Origin: Mesostigma viride
Lineage: Eukaryota > Streptophyta > Mesostigmatophyceae > Mesostigmatales > Mesostigmataceae
Length of the DNA: 64,000 bases
Direction of reading: 5' to 3'
Assembly (NCBI GenBank): GCA_009746045.1
Contig: RPFO01000448.1
Coordinates: forward strand, 1,596,547 to 1,660,546
In this document: in pieces, positions 1 through 12,600 of the stretch
How positions within the stretch are numbered: position 1 is the stretch's first letter
Layout of the letters: the number at the start of each line of letters is the position of its first letter
Translations under genes and position numbers: made by a program
The notes under the pieces: model-generated
Database searches by the model: none
The model's input: only the letters and a program-made list of their open reading frames with translations
Told to the model about the DNA's origin: nothing

Positions 1-650
1 ATCGTCTCTGTGTAGGCTTCCACTGGCATTTGGGAACCCTCTCGCAACCTTCGTCACGCGGCATCCACGTTGCCACCAGGCGATTTGCCCCCTAATCCCC
101 TGGGTAGCAAACCTTCCCTGCCGTCTGTACCTTCCCTGGCAGCAGCCAGGCCATGGACTAATGATGTCCACTAGCTCCAACCACGTGTCGCTGCTAGTTG
201 GTAACGCTTAGTCAGTGCCTTGGAGTTGACGTTGTAAGTTGGTTGCGACGCTAAGTGCATGGCCATACGTGCCTACGAACGCTTACAGGGCATTTTGGTT
301 ATCCTTGAGGCTTGCTTGACCAGCTGCATTGGGTTTGTGGCTAATGTAACCCAGGCTTCCAATACACTGTTGACCCATCCACCATACTCCATGTCCTCTC
401 CATCCCCTCTTCTTCTTGTTTCATTGTTGCCGCCGACTTCGCCTTGCCCATAGCCCCTTTCCCACCCATCACTTACACCTGATGGCCCCCTGATGAGCCC
501 TGATGGGCATTCCACACCCCGCCCACGTACCTATCGCTGGTGATGTGACTTCAGGCGCAAGCTATCCTGGAGATCCTCTGAGAATGCCGTGTCACCAAAA
601 CCATGCGGTGCTGCATTATGGCGTCTCTCTTTTGCTGCCATTCTGCCCAG
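1..650 (+). other. Intron of gene 1 upstream of the first visible PAS exon
   Basis: No coding signal is visible. Short stretches match the corresponding gene 2 intron near 58200-58400 (for example around gcttagtcagtgcct), as expected for paralogous introns. The acceptor is the cag at 648-650, before an Asn-Asp-Pro-Val start shared with the gene 2 exon at 58862. Confidence 0.6.
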
Positions 651-3600
651 AATGACCCCGTTCGTGCGACAAGGTACCTGACAGAAGCTGACCGTCTTGA
701 CGAGGCGGCCGAGGAGACCCAGGCGGGGGAGGTGGGCGCTGCGGGCAAGGTGGACGACGACGTGGACGGTGTCGTCGTGATCAGCCAGGTGGGCATCATC
801 CAGATGGTCAACAAGACCGCCACGCGCATGTTCGGCTACAAGAAGGAGGAGATGATGGGCAAGAACGTGCGCATGCTCATGGGGCCGCCCTACATGCTGG
901 AGCACGACGGCTACCTGCACCGCTACAACACGACGGGCGTCGCACGCGTCGTGGGGGGGTACCGCGACGTGGAGGCCAAGCACAAGCAGGGGTAGGTGGC
1001 CCTTCTCACCACACACACACAGCAGCGGTAGGGGGTGCTAGCACAAGCAGGGGTAGGTGGGGCGAATGCACGGTAAACCGACAAGCAGGGGTAGGTAGCG
1101 CAAAAGCAGGGTATATTTCATGCGCATTAGGTGACAAGCGGGAGTATTTGGTCACGCTTTTCTAATGCTTGTAAATCATCGTATACGGACACTGCAGTAC
1201 ATGATAGAGCTTTTCAGTATAAACCTACTGAGAACCTAATGAGAGCCTATTGATAATGGTATAGTACTGCAGCCATTCATGCCTCGAATACGGGTCGACG
1301 CCGAATCTGCGCTAACCGAGCTTGAGGTGTGAACCAATTTTAGGCCGTAGACCTGAGCTAGATGTCGACCACCTAAGCCATTTACTGACTTGTATACGCC
1401 AAATGACAGCTCTCGTCTAGGGCTATCCAGAAACTTCATTCCCCCCCGTGACTTTGACCAGGGCCTTCACCCTGGTCTGGTGGTCACCGAGACACAGTCA
1501 GACAAGAGTGCTACGTGCAGTACCGATCTCGATCTCGGGCTGACCTAGAAATGTCCCATCATAAGAGATTTCCGCGCAATTCTCAGGTCTGCCACAAACT
1601 CATGCCGACTTCTAGTCATGAGTTAGACTCATGGTCAAGTGTCCGCATGAGGACGGTTTTGGGGTTAAATACCGAAACATGCAGCGAATCAGTTATTGGA
1701 CTACCCCGTTAACTCAAGGATTAAGGACCACTGCCTCCCAAGATAGCCAACATGGTCATCAGCCACCAACCGCAAAAAGAACAGCAACGCATTTCATGTG
1801 CAACTCAACCCACGGGGATGATTAGGCCCGCACAGCAAACCATATACGAAGCATTCATAGCTACACGGATTTCAATTTACACTACTATATGTTTACCCCT
1901 GAAACTTGTGGTCCGATACCTAAGCTGGCTGCCGCATAAGCCCCATGTTAACACTCTCTGCATCCATGTGCCTGTGCGCCCTGTATTTGCGCCGCCCCCA
2001 CCATGCACCACACATGCATGGGTGTCCTTAATTCTGCCGACCGCAGCCACCAGTTCCCAATCCGCCTCTACGTGAACAAGGTCGAGTCCAACGGGGTGGT
2101 CACGTTCATGGGCATCATCCGCCCGCGTGAGGATGACACGGCGTCCATGGTACTGTCGGAGGCGGGCCTCATCACGCTGGTCAACAAGCCGTTCCAGGAG
2201 CTGTACGGGTTCAACTCGACCGAGATCGTGGGCAAGCCCCTCTCGCTGGTGCTCCCCGAGAAGAACTTTGGCGGCCGCACCCCCGGCGAGTACCTCAAGG
2301 CTGTGGTGAGTTGCCGTGGGGGCTGCTGTGGTGGCTGGGTGGCTGTTTGGGGGTAAAATTAGTGGAGGAAGGATTCTGGTGTATTGTGGGCTTGGCAGAT
2401 CAATCTTGAAAGTTGTTGAAACCCATCACGTGGTTATAGTGTGGGGGCATATGCATGCTTACAAGGATTTCATAACACCCCCCTAGTATACCAATATATG
2501 CTGGTAATAAGTACTAGCAGTGGTTCACAGATACACATGGTCCCTTTTGTTGGATATTTCTCTTCACATCCTGGATCAATTCAGACTGGCGTCTAGCTTG
2601 ATTATTATGTGAAGGCAGAAAGATTGAGGGCGTGCTCCGATAGATCAGTGAGATGCTGCTCATAACCCACAGCGTGTGTAATATTGCAGTGTTAGACTTC
2701 AAAAATAGCATCCCCTTAGTGATAAGCACATCCACCATTTCCTACCACCTACCCCTCATCCTGCCATGTACCGCAATCACCACCACCATTCATGACCATA
2801 CTGCACCACAACAACCACCACACACCACGATTCCCACCAACCACCACCACTGCTATTCTGGGGTCGCCCACATGCCCCACTGCCAGTCGGAGCCTGCACC
2901 AGGTGGCGAGATTGCGACGTATCGCCTGGACGGCACCCACAAGAACCGCATGAACTTCCCCATCAGCATCCAGTTCCAGCAAATCGTGGCGGGGAACAGC
3001 ATCGCCTACAAGGCCACCATGACCGGCCTGAACAACCAGCTGGGCATCATCACCATCGACAGCAAGGGGAAGCTGCTCACCGCCAACAAGGTGTGCACCA
3101 TGTATGGGCAGAACCGCTTGTGGTGGATCGAGCTGTGAGTGCAGCAGACGTAGCTGACTGCCAGGGGGTTGCATGGAGTGCAGGACCGAGTGCAGCAAGA
3201 CACGTTACATCTAGTGACATCAGGAAGCCTCTACATATATCTCTTGCTCATACATTTACTAATGAATATCTACATATACTATGCTAATATTGGTTATTCC
3301 TTCGTTCATTTTGCCAATCCTGGTAGTGGTAGTTTGACATGCAAGGTTGTGTTCAGCGCAAGTATGGGAGCTGTCTGTAAAATGCACCGCAGCCATCAGT
3401 TTGTTACTTTGTGTTTGTCAGCTAGGTTTCCTGGAGCCACATGCAGGCTCAAGTTCCCTTAGCCATTGTAAGGGCATGGTTAACATTTGAACACATGCAG
3501 GGCATAGTTCACTGTGTCCTGCTAGCTAGCGTGCTTGGCTTGTGTTTGTTTCTTTCCGTCCCTACTACACTAGGCCATATGCCAACGTTGGTCTGCTACG

Positions 3601-6600
3601 GCATGCTCATCTTCGGGAATGCCTTGATTAAGGCGTAAGACGGGCCTAGATGTTTCTGCCTCGCCGTAATGGTTGACTAAACTAAACCGCGTTGACTTAC
3701 TGCCCATGCTGATGAATACGTGCTTCGACTGCTCCTGTCTCGTTCCCACAATCGGCATTACTTAGCATCAGACTGCCTTATTCATGACCATTTCTCGCCT
3801 TGGTGTGCCATATATATATCCTGCGACATGGCACAGTTTGTCTGCGACCTGTTCGGCTACAAGGAGGTCCAGATGCTCAAGAAGAACATCTCGCAGCTGA
3901 TGCCGCCGCCCTACAGTCGCTTCCATGACCAGTACCTGACGCGCTACGCCAACAAGGGCCCTGGGGGGCGCGTTGTGGGCATCCCAGGGGGGCGCGCGGT
4001 GGTGGGCCTGCATGCGGATGGCAGCACGTTCAACATGAACTTGGAGGCAAGTTCAAGGGCTTATTTATGAGGATCAGTGGCGTGCAAAGACATGTAGGCC
4101 GGGGCGGGAGGGTTCCGGAGGGAGAGGGGGGGGGGGGGGGCAAAGGGGGGAAGGATATGAGCCCGTGGGCGTAATGGTGGACGGATCATGAGATAGGGAG
4201 AGGGATGGGCAGAGCAGGGAAGGGTAAGGGGAGAGCACGTGAGAGGACTGCAGGTTGTCGCTAGTGACAAACGTGCATTCAAAGTGATTGGTCATCCTTT
4301 ACAGCAAGTAAGCATGCATGGCTGACATTAATGTTTTACATCAGCATTACAGTCATGTTCCATGTTCTCATAATATATGTATATTTTTATCTGTATAATT
4401 TCCGCAGTGCCTAGCCGTCGGTCCCCTCCCGAGCCTCTGTTGGGGTGGCGGTCACATAGCTCTTTAGTGGAGGATATCCCGATCAGCTACAGTTGACAAG
4501 ACTCCCGAGGTGACATCGATCTGGCGGCCGCTAGAGTTACTCGCACAACAATGGGGTTGACTTGCAACGCTGTGGCCCGAATGCTGAGTCAGTCAGGCAT
4601 TCAATATCACTGCCAAGTTATGTGCGTAGGCGCCTCACTCAGCAAGGTAGAGTACGGTCGCCACCGTGCGCCGCAGCGGTCAGGTACTAATGGCAGCCCG
4701 CGATATTCCAAGTTCGCCAGAGTACCACTTATCTCGAGCTGTTTATGTCGAGGCAGTCGAGGCTACGCTATCGATTAATGCAGTGCCGCTGACCTCCTTG
4801 CTGGCCTGCTGCATGGCCTGCAGCCACGAGGGGTTCAATAATTGAACAAGTGGCGGCTGCCGGCTCAGTTTCCCAGTCAGTCGATCGGTTCCCGAAAGGA
4901 ACTTCCCGCCATCTTTCCATCTCCGCTGGGAGTGATCGAGTGGATTCAAGTCATACTGGGATAAAATTGCCCCCAAAACTACTACCGTCAAGCGCTTCAT
5001 AAAAAGAGATAAAGGCATTCTCAACGTGGAATGGCACAGGGACGGAAATGTGGCTTATTACGTTGCAAGATTCCAGTGTTTCTGATTGATCTATGCAACA
5101 TTGCAGCTCTTCTGTAAATTAAATGATGCTGACATTCGCATTGCATTACCGCATACTCGCTGTGCTTAGACCAATCAGTTGCCACTGGTGCAATCCACCC
5201 GTTAGATCACAATTTTAAACTGCGTTTGTCCCTTCTGACTTCCTCTCTCTCTCTCTCTCTATATATATAACTACGTGTGTGTGACATCGTGGCTCATTCT
5301 TCTTAGGCATGCATATAAACCACATATGTTTGCAACGTGAGCTGTAAAATTGAACGATGCTCTTGTCCTGGTCGAATAAGAAGTCCCTTGTAAGCACCAA
5401 GGCAAATATCCACCGTAGCATTATACCATGTCATGGTTGTACAGGAAAAAATATTGTGCGATAAAAAATTTATCCTAGTATTTTCCTGTATTGTCTGCAC
5501 TGGTTGCCTCATAGTAATACTGGCATACTAAAGTACGCACCGTGTGTAGTATTCACCCAACCAATGGTCATAGTTACCAATGGTCATAGTTAATTATGTA
5601 CATCATCAGGAGAGAAAGTGTACGTATAGCGTTCTGGGCACTATCCAGTTTGTGCGGCAGGACACGCGCTGTGTACTTCACGTCGGACAGCGGTAGGTAC
5701 TGCACATATTCTATCGTGGTGTAGCTAGTCTCATTTGCATAGTATGTGTTTTGCCGCAGACTTCAACATTTTTGTTTACATGGACAGGTTATCCACGATA
5801 GAATACCTGCATGGACTTAACTAAACAAAAGCAAAAACATGGACACGTTATCCAAGATAGAATACATACTTCAAACTGTAAAGGATCCATGTTGTATGTG
5901 TATTCTGTCGTGGTAATGCACACTAGTAGCGTGCACGTTTAGTATGCACTCTACCATTGTAGCACCATGCTTTATCATCACATATAGAATGGAAATATAT
6001 ATTTCTTTTTTAAAATATATGTACTCTATCGTAGTACCCCACTAAGATCTTATTAGGTACTTCTATAAAGATTGTGTGTTTTGCTGTGGCACCGTGCAGT
6101 ATACGGCGTCCGCATATACTACTAAGAGTATGTATTATATACTAGTGTGTATTATATACTAGTATGTATTATATACTAATATTATGTATGATATACTGTT
6201 AGTATGTATTATATATTACTAGTATGTATTATATACTATTAGTATGTTTTCTATACTAATAGTATGTATTATAGTAATAGTCTGTAATATATACTTCTCT
6301 TAGTATATATCATGCATGTACCACTGTTGATCATGTATGTACTACCTCGTGTCTGTAATGCGGTATCTGTATAAATATTTCATGTATTCTACCGTAGTAC
6401 CTTACTATGTGTACCGCAATTGCAGCCTTATAATGCGTATCCTATTGTAACACCGTACGCAGCAATACATACATTATTATTATAGTGGTATATATTATTA
6501 TCTTTGCAACTCGTGATGTGCTCGGTAACCAAAAGCCTTTCTTTACCACTTGGCGGTATGTCATGGTAGGACTTCCGCCAGAGTATGATGAGCATGATTC

Positions 6601-9600
6601 CGCGTGCCTAAGTCTCCAAGGCAAAAACCCTGACGTCAGCCGCGTCCCTCATCCCAACCCCTGTTTATGCCTGAGCAGGTGCAAGAGGTGCGCGACGACA
6701 AGGGCAACCGCACGTTCAGCGGGCGCATCACGCTGCTAACCGAGGACACCCTGGACAACCGCAACATGTCCCTGACGCTCGATGCGGGTGGCGAGTACAT
6801 TGAAGCCGCGGGGGTCAACGCGGAGCAGCACATTGGCATCGCCCCCGATGACCTCGCTGGGAAACCCATCACCGACCTCATCAACCTGAGCCAGCTCGAG
6901 GGGGCGCGGACGATGGCTGAGCTGCTATTCTCCGCGGAGCGCAAAGGCCTGCACCCGAGCTGGCGCCTACCCCTCGTCAAGCAGCCGGGCGCCTCCACCA
7001 AGGGCGGCGTGGCGGTGGTCCAACTGAAGCGGGGGTTGGTCGAGGAGGAGGACGTGATTCTGGCAAACGTGTGGTCTATACGCGCGATGGAGGGGCTGAT
7101 TGGGATCGCTGACGATGGCACCATCGTGTTGGTCAACGAGGTCGTGGAGCTCTTCTTCGGATACTCGTACGTTTCTTCCCCTTTGGCTTCTTCTGCTACG
7201 AATGGACGTTTTTCTTCGATCTGCTTTGGTCATTTTGTTGTGGTTGCTGTGTTGAGGGCGGGCGCTAGTTTAAAGTCTAAGGTGGGCATCCTGGAAGGGC
7301 GTGGGCGAGCGGAAGCAAGCAACTGAGTAGTGAACATACAAGTTGGCATTTGGTACCGCGCAAGTCAGGCCAAGCATGATAAACCCCTAACTATGTGCCC
7401 AGATCAATAAGCTCCCTGTCCGGCGTGCTCTCACCCTCTCCTTTGCCATGGCCTCAGCATGGCGGTAACTGCATGGATATCAATGTAGTTGGCACAGGAG
7501 CCTAGATGGTACACAGCCCGGGAAAAGTAGCAGCTAGGTTGTAGCAGCTAGGTTAGGCCTGGTGCAATTTTTTAACTGCTTATCATTACACTTCATAGTA
7601 GGTTGAAGTCATATTGCCAGGAGTAGTATGATGAGTCATATTGCCAGGAGTAGTATGATGAGTCATATTCCCAGGCAACTTTGAATCAACTACCCCCATG
7701 ATTAAATCAGCTCACCTCATTGTAAGGCAGATATCCTGTGATATGGGCTGCTGTGTGGACGATTGTCCGCCTGTAAGGTGTCATTTTGAATATCTATCAA
7801 GCCCTCAACATGCTGATGCTGGGTGATCCTTTCAATGGGCCCCTTATATCCGTCTACGCTGAATCCGCCCTCACAACCATGTTTCGTCTACCCAGCAAAA
7901 ACAGTCCCCTATGTGTCATCGACAGGGTGGTGCTCCATTTGTTGCCATTTTTCTTGTTTGTTTCCTGGGTTTGCAGCCAAGACATGTTGCTGGGGGAGAA
8001 CATCTCCAAGCTGATGCCACCCAAGTACGGCTACCATCACAACAAGTACCTGGCGGCGTACAAGTCCACCGGTGTGTCCAAGCTGCTGGGCACGCGGCGC
8101 GCGGTCGAGTGCCTCCACCGCGACGGCATCATCTTCACCGCCGAGATGGAGGTGGTTGAGGTCAGCAAGGGGCCGGCCGAGGGCCGCGGCGGGCTGAACG
8201 GCGCCGCCTTCGTCGCGCGCTGCGTGTGCGTGCTCAACACCGACCGCAAGATGGGCCCCGAGGACGAGGCCACCGAGGAGGAGGTCACCTTCAAGGACGA
8301 TGAGGCGGAATCCGGGGTCACGCCCCTGCTCGAAGAGGCATCGGCGGCGGTGCCTGACGCGAGGCCTGTGGGGCGCCCCCGTGGGGTGCGCTTCAGCACG
8401 GGCTCAGGGGACATGATCGATCTGGAAGAATCCACGCACATGAAAGGTGGTGGGAAAGGGGAGAAGTCTGATGAGGGGGGGGATGAGGGAGACCCAGGAG
8501 AGGACGGCCGAAGGAGCCCAGGGAGCGAGGACGGGCGAGATCGAGGGGGCACCCCAGACGAGGGTAGCCACAAGGTCGCCCGCCCCTTGTCTCTGGCCAT
8601 GGAGCGTTTCCTGGGTGACGGAGGGGGCGCGGTCGTCGGGCCTACCAACGGCCTTGACATGCCCAAGAACTTGGAGGATTCAGTTACCATCGGGGGCTCG
8701 ATAGCCGACCCTCTGCTCCCTCGTGGTGGCGCGGGCTCGGTCAGCGGGGACGACTCGCAGAGCGAGGGGGGCGACAACCGTTCGGTGGGCAGCAGCAGCG
8801 TCGGTAGCAGCCTGCTGGGCACGAGTGCGGCGCGCTACCGTCGCTGCAAGAGCATCCGCCTGCTGCTCAAGTCGCCCGACATGGTGGCTGCGTCGTCGCG
8901 GCTGCGGTTCTGGTACAAGTACATACTCCTGCTGCTGGTTGCCACGCTGATCGTGCTCCTGTGCATCGAGCGCGTGCTCATGATGGGCCTCCAGGACAAG
9001 GTGAAGCTCGTGGAGAACGGGGGGATTGGCGCTGAGGCGTTGGCCAAGATCTGCCGAAATGCGCGCACTATTGACATGGCCGGACGCCCCGGGGGGTACC
9101 CGGCATCGGTAATCACAGGGAGCGAGGCCACGCTATGCCACTGGGCGGACCATCTGCAGCTCATGGTCCGGGTGAGTTGCACTTGCATGGTTCGAATGAG
9201 CTGCACTTGACGGCTCATGGCTTGATGGAGCTCCACCTTGTACTCTCCTATATCTACAACTCATTTACTTAGTTTATGGTAGGTAAAATCCAGTTGCATA
9301 TGCTCTCCTAGGTTTACTCCACTTATTACTATGTTTACTTTCTGACTTACTTACTTGCTATACACCCACTTTAGCACAGTAGCCCCCCGCAATCTGGGCC
9401 CGCTTTGTGTCATGGTCCCCTCTTCCATATGGGAAGCTTCGCCCTGGGATGGGGGCTAAGGACATGTGAAGAGCGAATTGCTGGGACTTCGGCGAAAGCT
9501 CATAGGTCCGACACAACAAGGTTTAGGTTTGGGGGGCGATTGCCATGTAGCCCGTTTGCAGGTCACAGCCTAATAATAACAACAGTTATGCGATTATTAG

Positions 9601-12600
9601 TAATAACGGAAACAATTAGAAAGTATCGGATTTGTTTGAAAATAGTTTAGAATAGTGGTACGAGAGAGACCCGGGCAGGCGGCTTGTATAGCCGCCGGCT
9701 TTAAGTCCCGCCAGCCGCGTTGATGGCAGGCGTTAGACAAGGTCATTAATTAAAAATGGTAATTTGTGGGCTGCCCTCGGTCAGGCCGTGCGCCACTAGT
9801 TCTTAGGCTCCAGTACGGAAGGTGTGACATTGCTGAAAATCTGGTGTCACATGCTAGTGGACGTAATGCTCGCCACTTGTCAGTGGCCATATTTTGTGAC
9901 GAAAGCACTTTGCGAGGCAAGCCCTAGTGGGCTTTGAAACTAGGAGTAGGAATAGTTCAAAGCTAATGTCTTTCGTAGGGATTTGGTGACGCAAGTCTGA
10001 CGTTACACGGAAATTGAGTGGCGATTGTCAACGGCTGTCCTGCTTGGCCGAAGGGGAATATAGCCAAACGCAGTTTGTCGTCTTACTAGGTAGTTCCTTT
10101 CACCCGCCCACCCACCCTTTTTCTCTGTTGATTGGGGGCATGCACTACGTGCTGAATTGTTTTCTGATTCAGTTCCACCTTGCCATTGATTCATGATGGC
10201 CCAGTCCACTCATTGTTTCAATAAAGCCTGGTGATTCTTGGGAGTGAGCGGGTGTAAATTAGAAAAATGACACAAATATCAAAATCGACAATGTCTGTGT
10301 TAATGATATAACTATAACAATAGTTAAAAGGCAACTGCGCCTGCCGGCCACGTGTTTGTTAGGGCGAGGTCTTCTTGCACCCACAGTTGTGCCTGCCCTT
10401 CATGTTGCAGACAGCATATTGTGGCATGCCCTCCTGGTATTGAGACAAGCTTGGTAATCTCCTCGTTTGTAAAATAGGGGTCACTGCCATGAGGGGAGGC
10501 TAACTGTACCTCCAGTAAAACACGTTCTCTAATCAATTAATTATCTTATGAAATATAACAACGGGCCACGCCTGTGTCAGCCCATTTTAAATGCCTTGTT
10601 GGGGTCACTTTTCCTTTATGTGCTCCTGTGCCATCGTGTGCATCGACCCCCCCCCCCCCCCATATCCCCCCCCCTCACCTGCCCGGCCACGGCCTCAACA
10701 CAGGAGATGTACATGGGTCCTGCTGGCTCCCTGCAGGAGCCGCCGCAGAGCATCAAGGACAAGTTTCTCACGCCCCACATCCTCGTGTCGCACTACCTCG
10801 ATGTTCCTCCTCACACCGACTACTTCAAGGAGATGAGCGTGTGGCACCTTACCAACGAGATCGTGACCGCCTCATACAAAGTCTGCCAGCCGCACAACCA
10901 CTCGTGGCCCATTGCGGACCGCGACACCCGTCATTGGCGGCTGATCATGGAGAATGGGGTGGAGACGCTCGCGCCAGAGCTTCTAGATATTTCCATGTTC
11001 GAACGGGACTTAACCGAGCACAGCCACGAGCGGCTCACGTGGGTGATGGTCGCGCTATTTTTGGCACAGGTGGCCTTGCTCGTCCCGCTCGCGGCCGCCA
11101 TCGTGTATTTCCTGGTCTCCCGCACGGCACAGGAGCGCGTCAAGCTCTACTCGGTATTCATGCTCATCCCGCGCCCCATCCTGCGCCAGCTGGCGAGCGA
11201 GCCAATTGAGATCGACCTGGGCGAGGACGACAGCGATGAGGAGGACCTCGATGGTCAGGAGGGGGGCGAGCAGGAGAAAGACGAGGGCCACGGGGGCCAT
11301 GGCGGCGGCCACAAGGGAGAAGGCGGTGGGGAGGGTGCCAAGGGGGGCCCTGGCGGCAGGAACGCGGCATCGGGGGGCAAGGACAAAGATGAGGTCACCG
11401 CGATTAACTTTACCGTGCGGGCAAACAAGCGGCGGCCAGGCCGGTCAGCGCTTGACGGTCGCCAGTCCCGGCCACTCGTCTACTTTTCCCCATTGGTGCT
11501 GTTTGCGATCATACTCTCGGTCTACTTTGGGGTCGTGCTGAGCTGGCAGATCCAAAACAAGCCGCTCATTGGCGCTGTGATGTCAGCAAGCAATTCGCTC
11601 TACTACTGCATCTCGATTGCGTATCACGCACAAGAGCTGGTGAGAACGGGGGGGGAAGTAGGCCTCGATATAAGTTGTTATGTATTTTTAGTGATTGAGT
11701 ACTGTACTAGGCCATCACAGACATTGTGTATGATATCCACATATATAATATTTAGCTCCCTTTAACGGGCGGGGGGGGGGGGGGGGGTGCAACTGTGCCT
11801 CGCATCCCCCGGATGGTGGGTGCCTCGTGTGCCTTCACCTTGCCGGTTTTATCGTTTTGAGACCATGAACCCTTCATGTCTATGTTTGCGTTTTCTTGAA
11901 TGCTTTATGTTCCCCAGCATTGAAGTTTCTTTCCCTGACAGCTGGTTGCACAGAACAAAATATGTGAACATTCACTGCATTTGTAGGGCAATATGGGTGG
12001 CGGTCCACTGCACCGGGAGAGAGGCGCATTGCAAGGGGCAAGCTTGTACACGCAGTGCACAAGTTGTGCTTGTGCATTGAAGGATCCCAGCAGAAACTAC
12101 CCAAGCCTGATAGCTTGGGCACAGGTTGTCTGCTGCCGCTATGAAGTGACTTGCGTGCTATGTTGCCAGAAATTACATTTTCTGTGTATTCGCAGCGAAC
12201 GAAGCAGCACTAGCTGCGAGATCGCATCTCACTAGGATCGGATATGGACGCGGTGCTTACTCTTCTTCCCGACTAAAGAGTATGTTATTCCACCCCGTTG
12301 GAGTACAAAAATACCGTCGGAATGTTAGCAAGGTGCGTACGCCGCCAACCACATGTCCACATGCGCATGTACATCAAGTTCTGAAATCATCGATGGGGCT
12401 TGTTCATGGGGTCTGGGGGCGGGTGGCAGGTGTTTGGCCGGGGCCACCTGCAGTCGGAGCCCAGGCTGCGTGCCGACATGGCCATCGAGATTACAGAGGT
12501 CCATGAGCACTACTGGGAGCTGTTGCGGGGCAACCCGGACGATGACCTGGTGGGCGCCGTCTTCTTTGAGCCGGAAACGCACAAGCTGTTCTTCGGGGAG

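Larger units (their letters stand above)
651..8250 (+). other. Gene 1 PAS module (five PAS units)
   Basis: PAS1 lies in exons 651-991 and 2047-2305 (core VVVISQVGIIQMVNKTATRM, ending at FMGIIRP). PAS2 starts in exon 2047-2305 (SEAGLITLVNKPFQELYGF) and ends in exon 2887-3090. PAS3 spans 2887-3090, 3837-4046 and the start of 6679-7166 (LGIITIDSKGKLLTANK, then FGYKEVQML). PAS4 is a more diverged unit in 6679-7166. PAS5 spans 6679-7166 and 7977-9171 (EGLIGIADDGTIVLVNE, then FGYSQDMLLGENISKLMPP). Units 1, 3 and 5 share the pattern FGY...GKN/GEN, L-M-PPxY, a YLxxY segment and a (G/V)GxRxxxxxH(K/R)DG segment. This is typical of the repeated PAS units of TmcB-like proteins. No Cys or His clearly marks a flavin or haem site. 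Confidence 0.8.
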
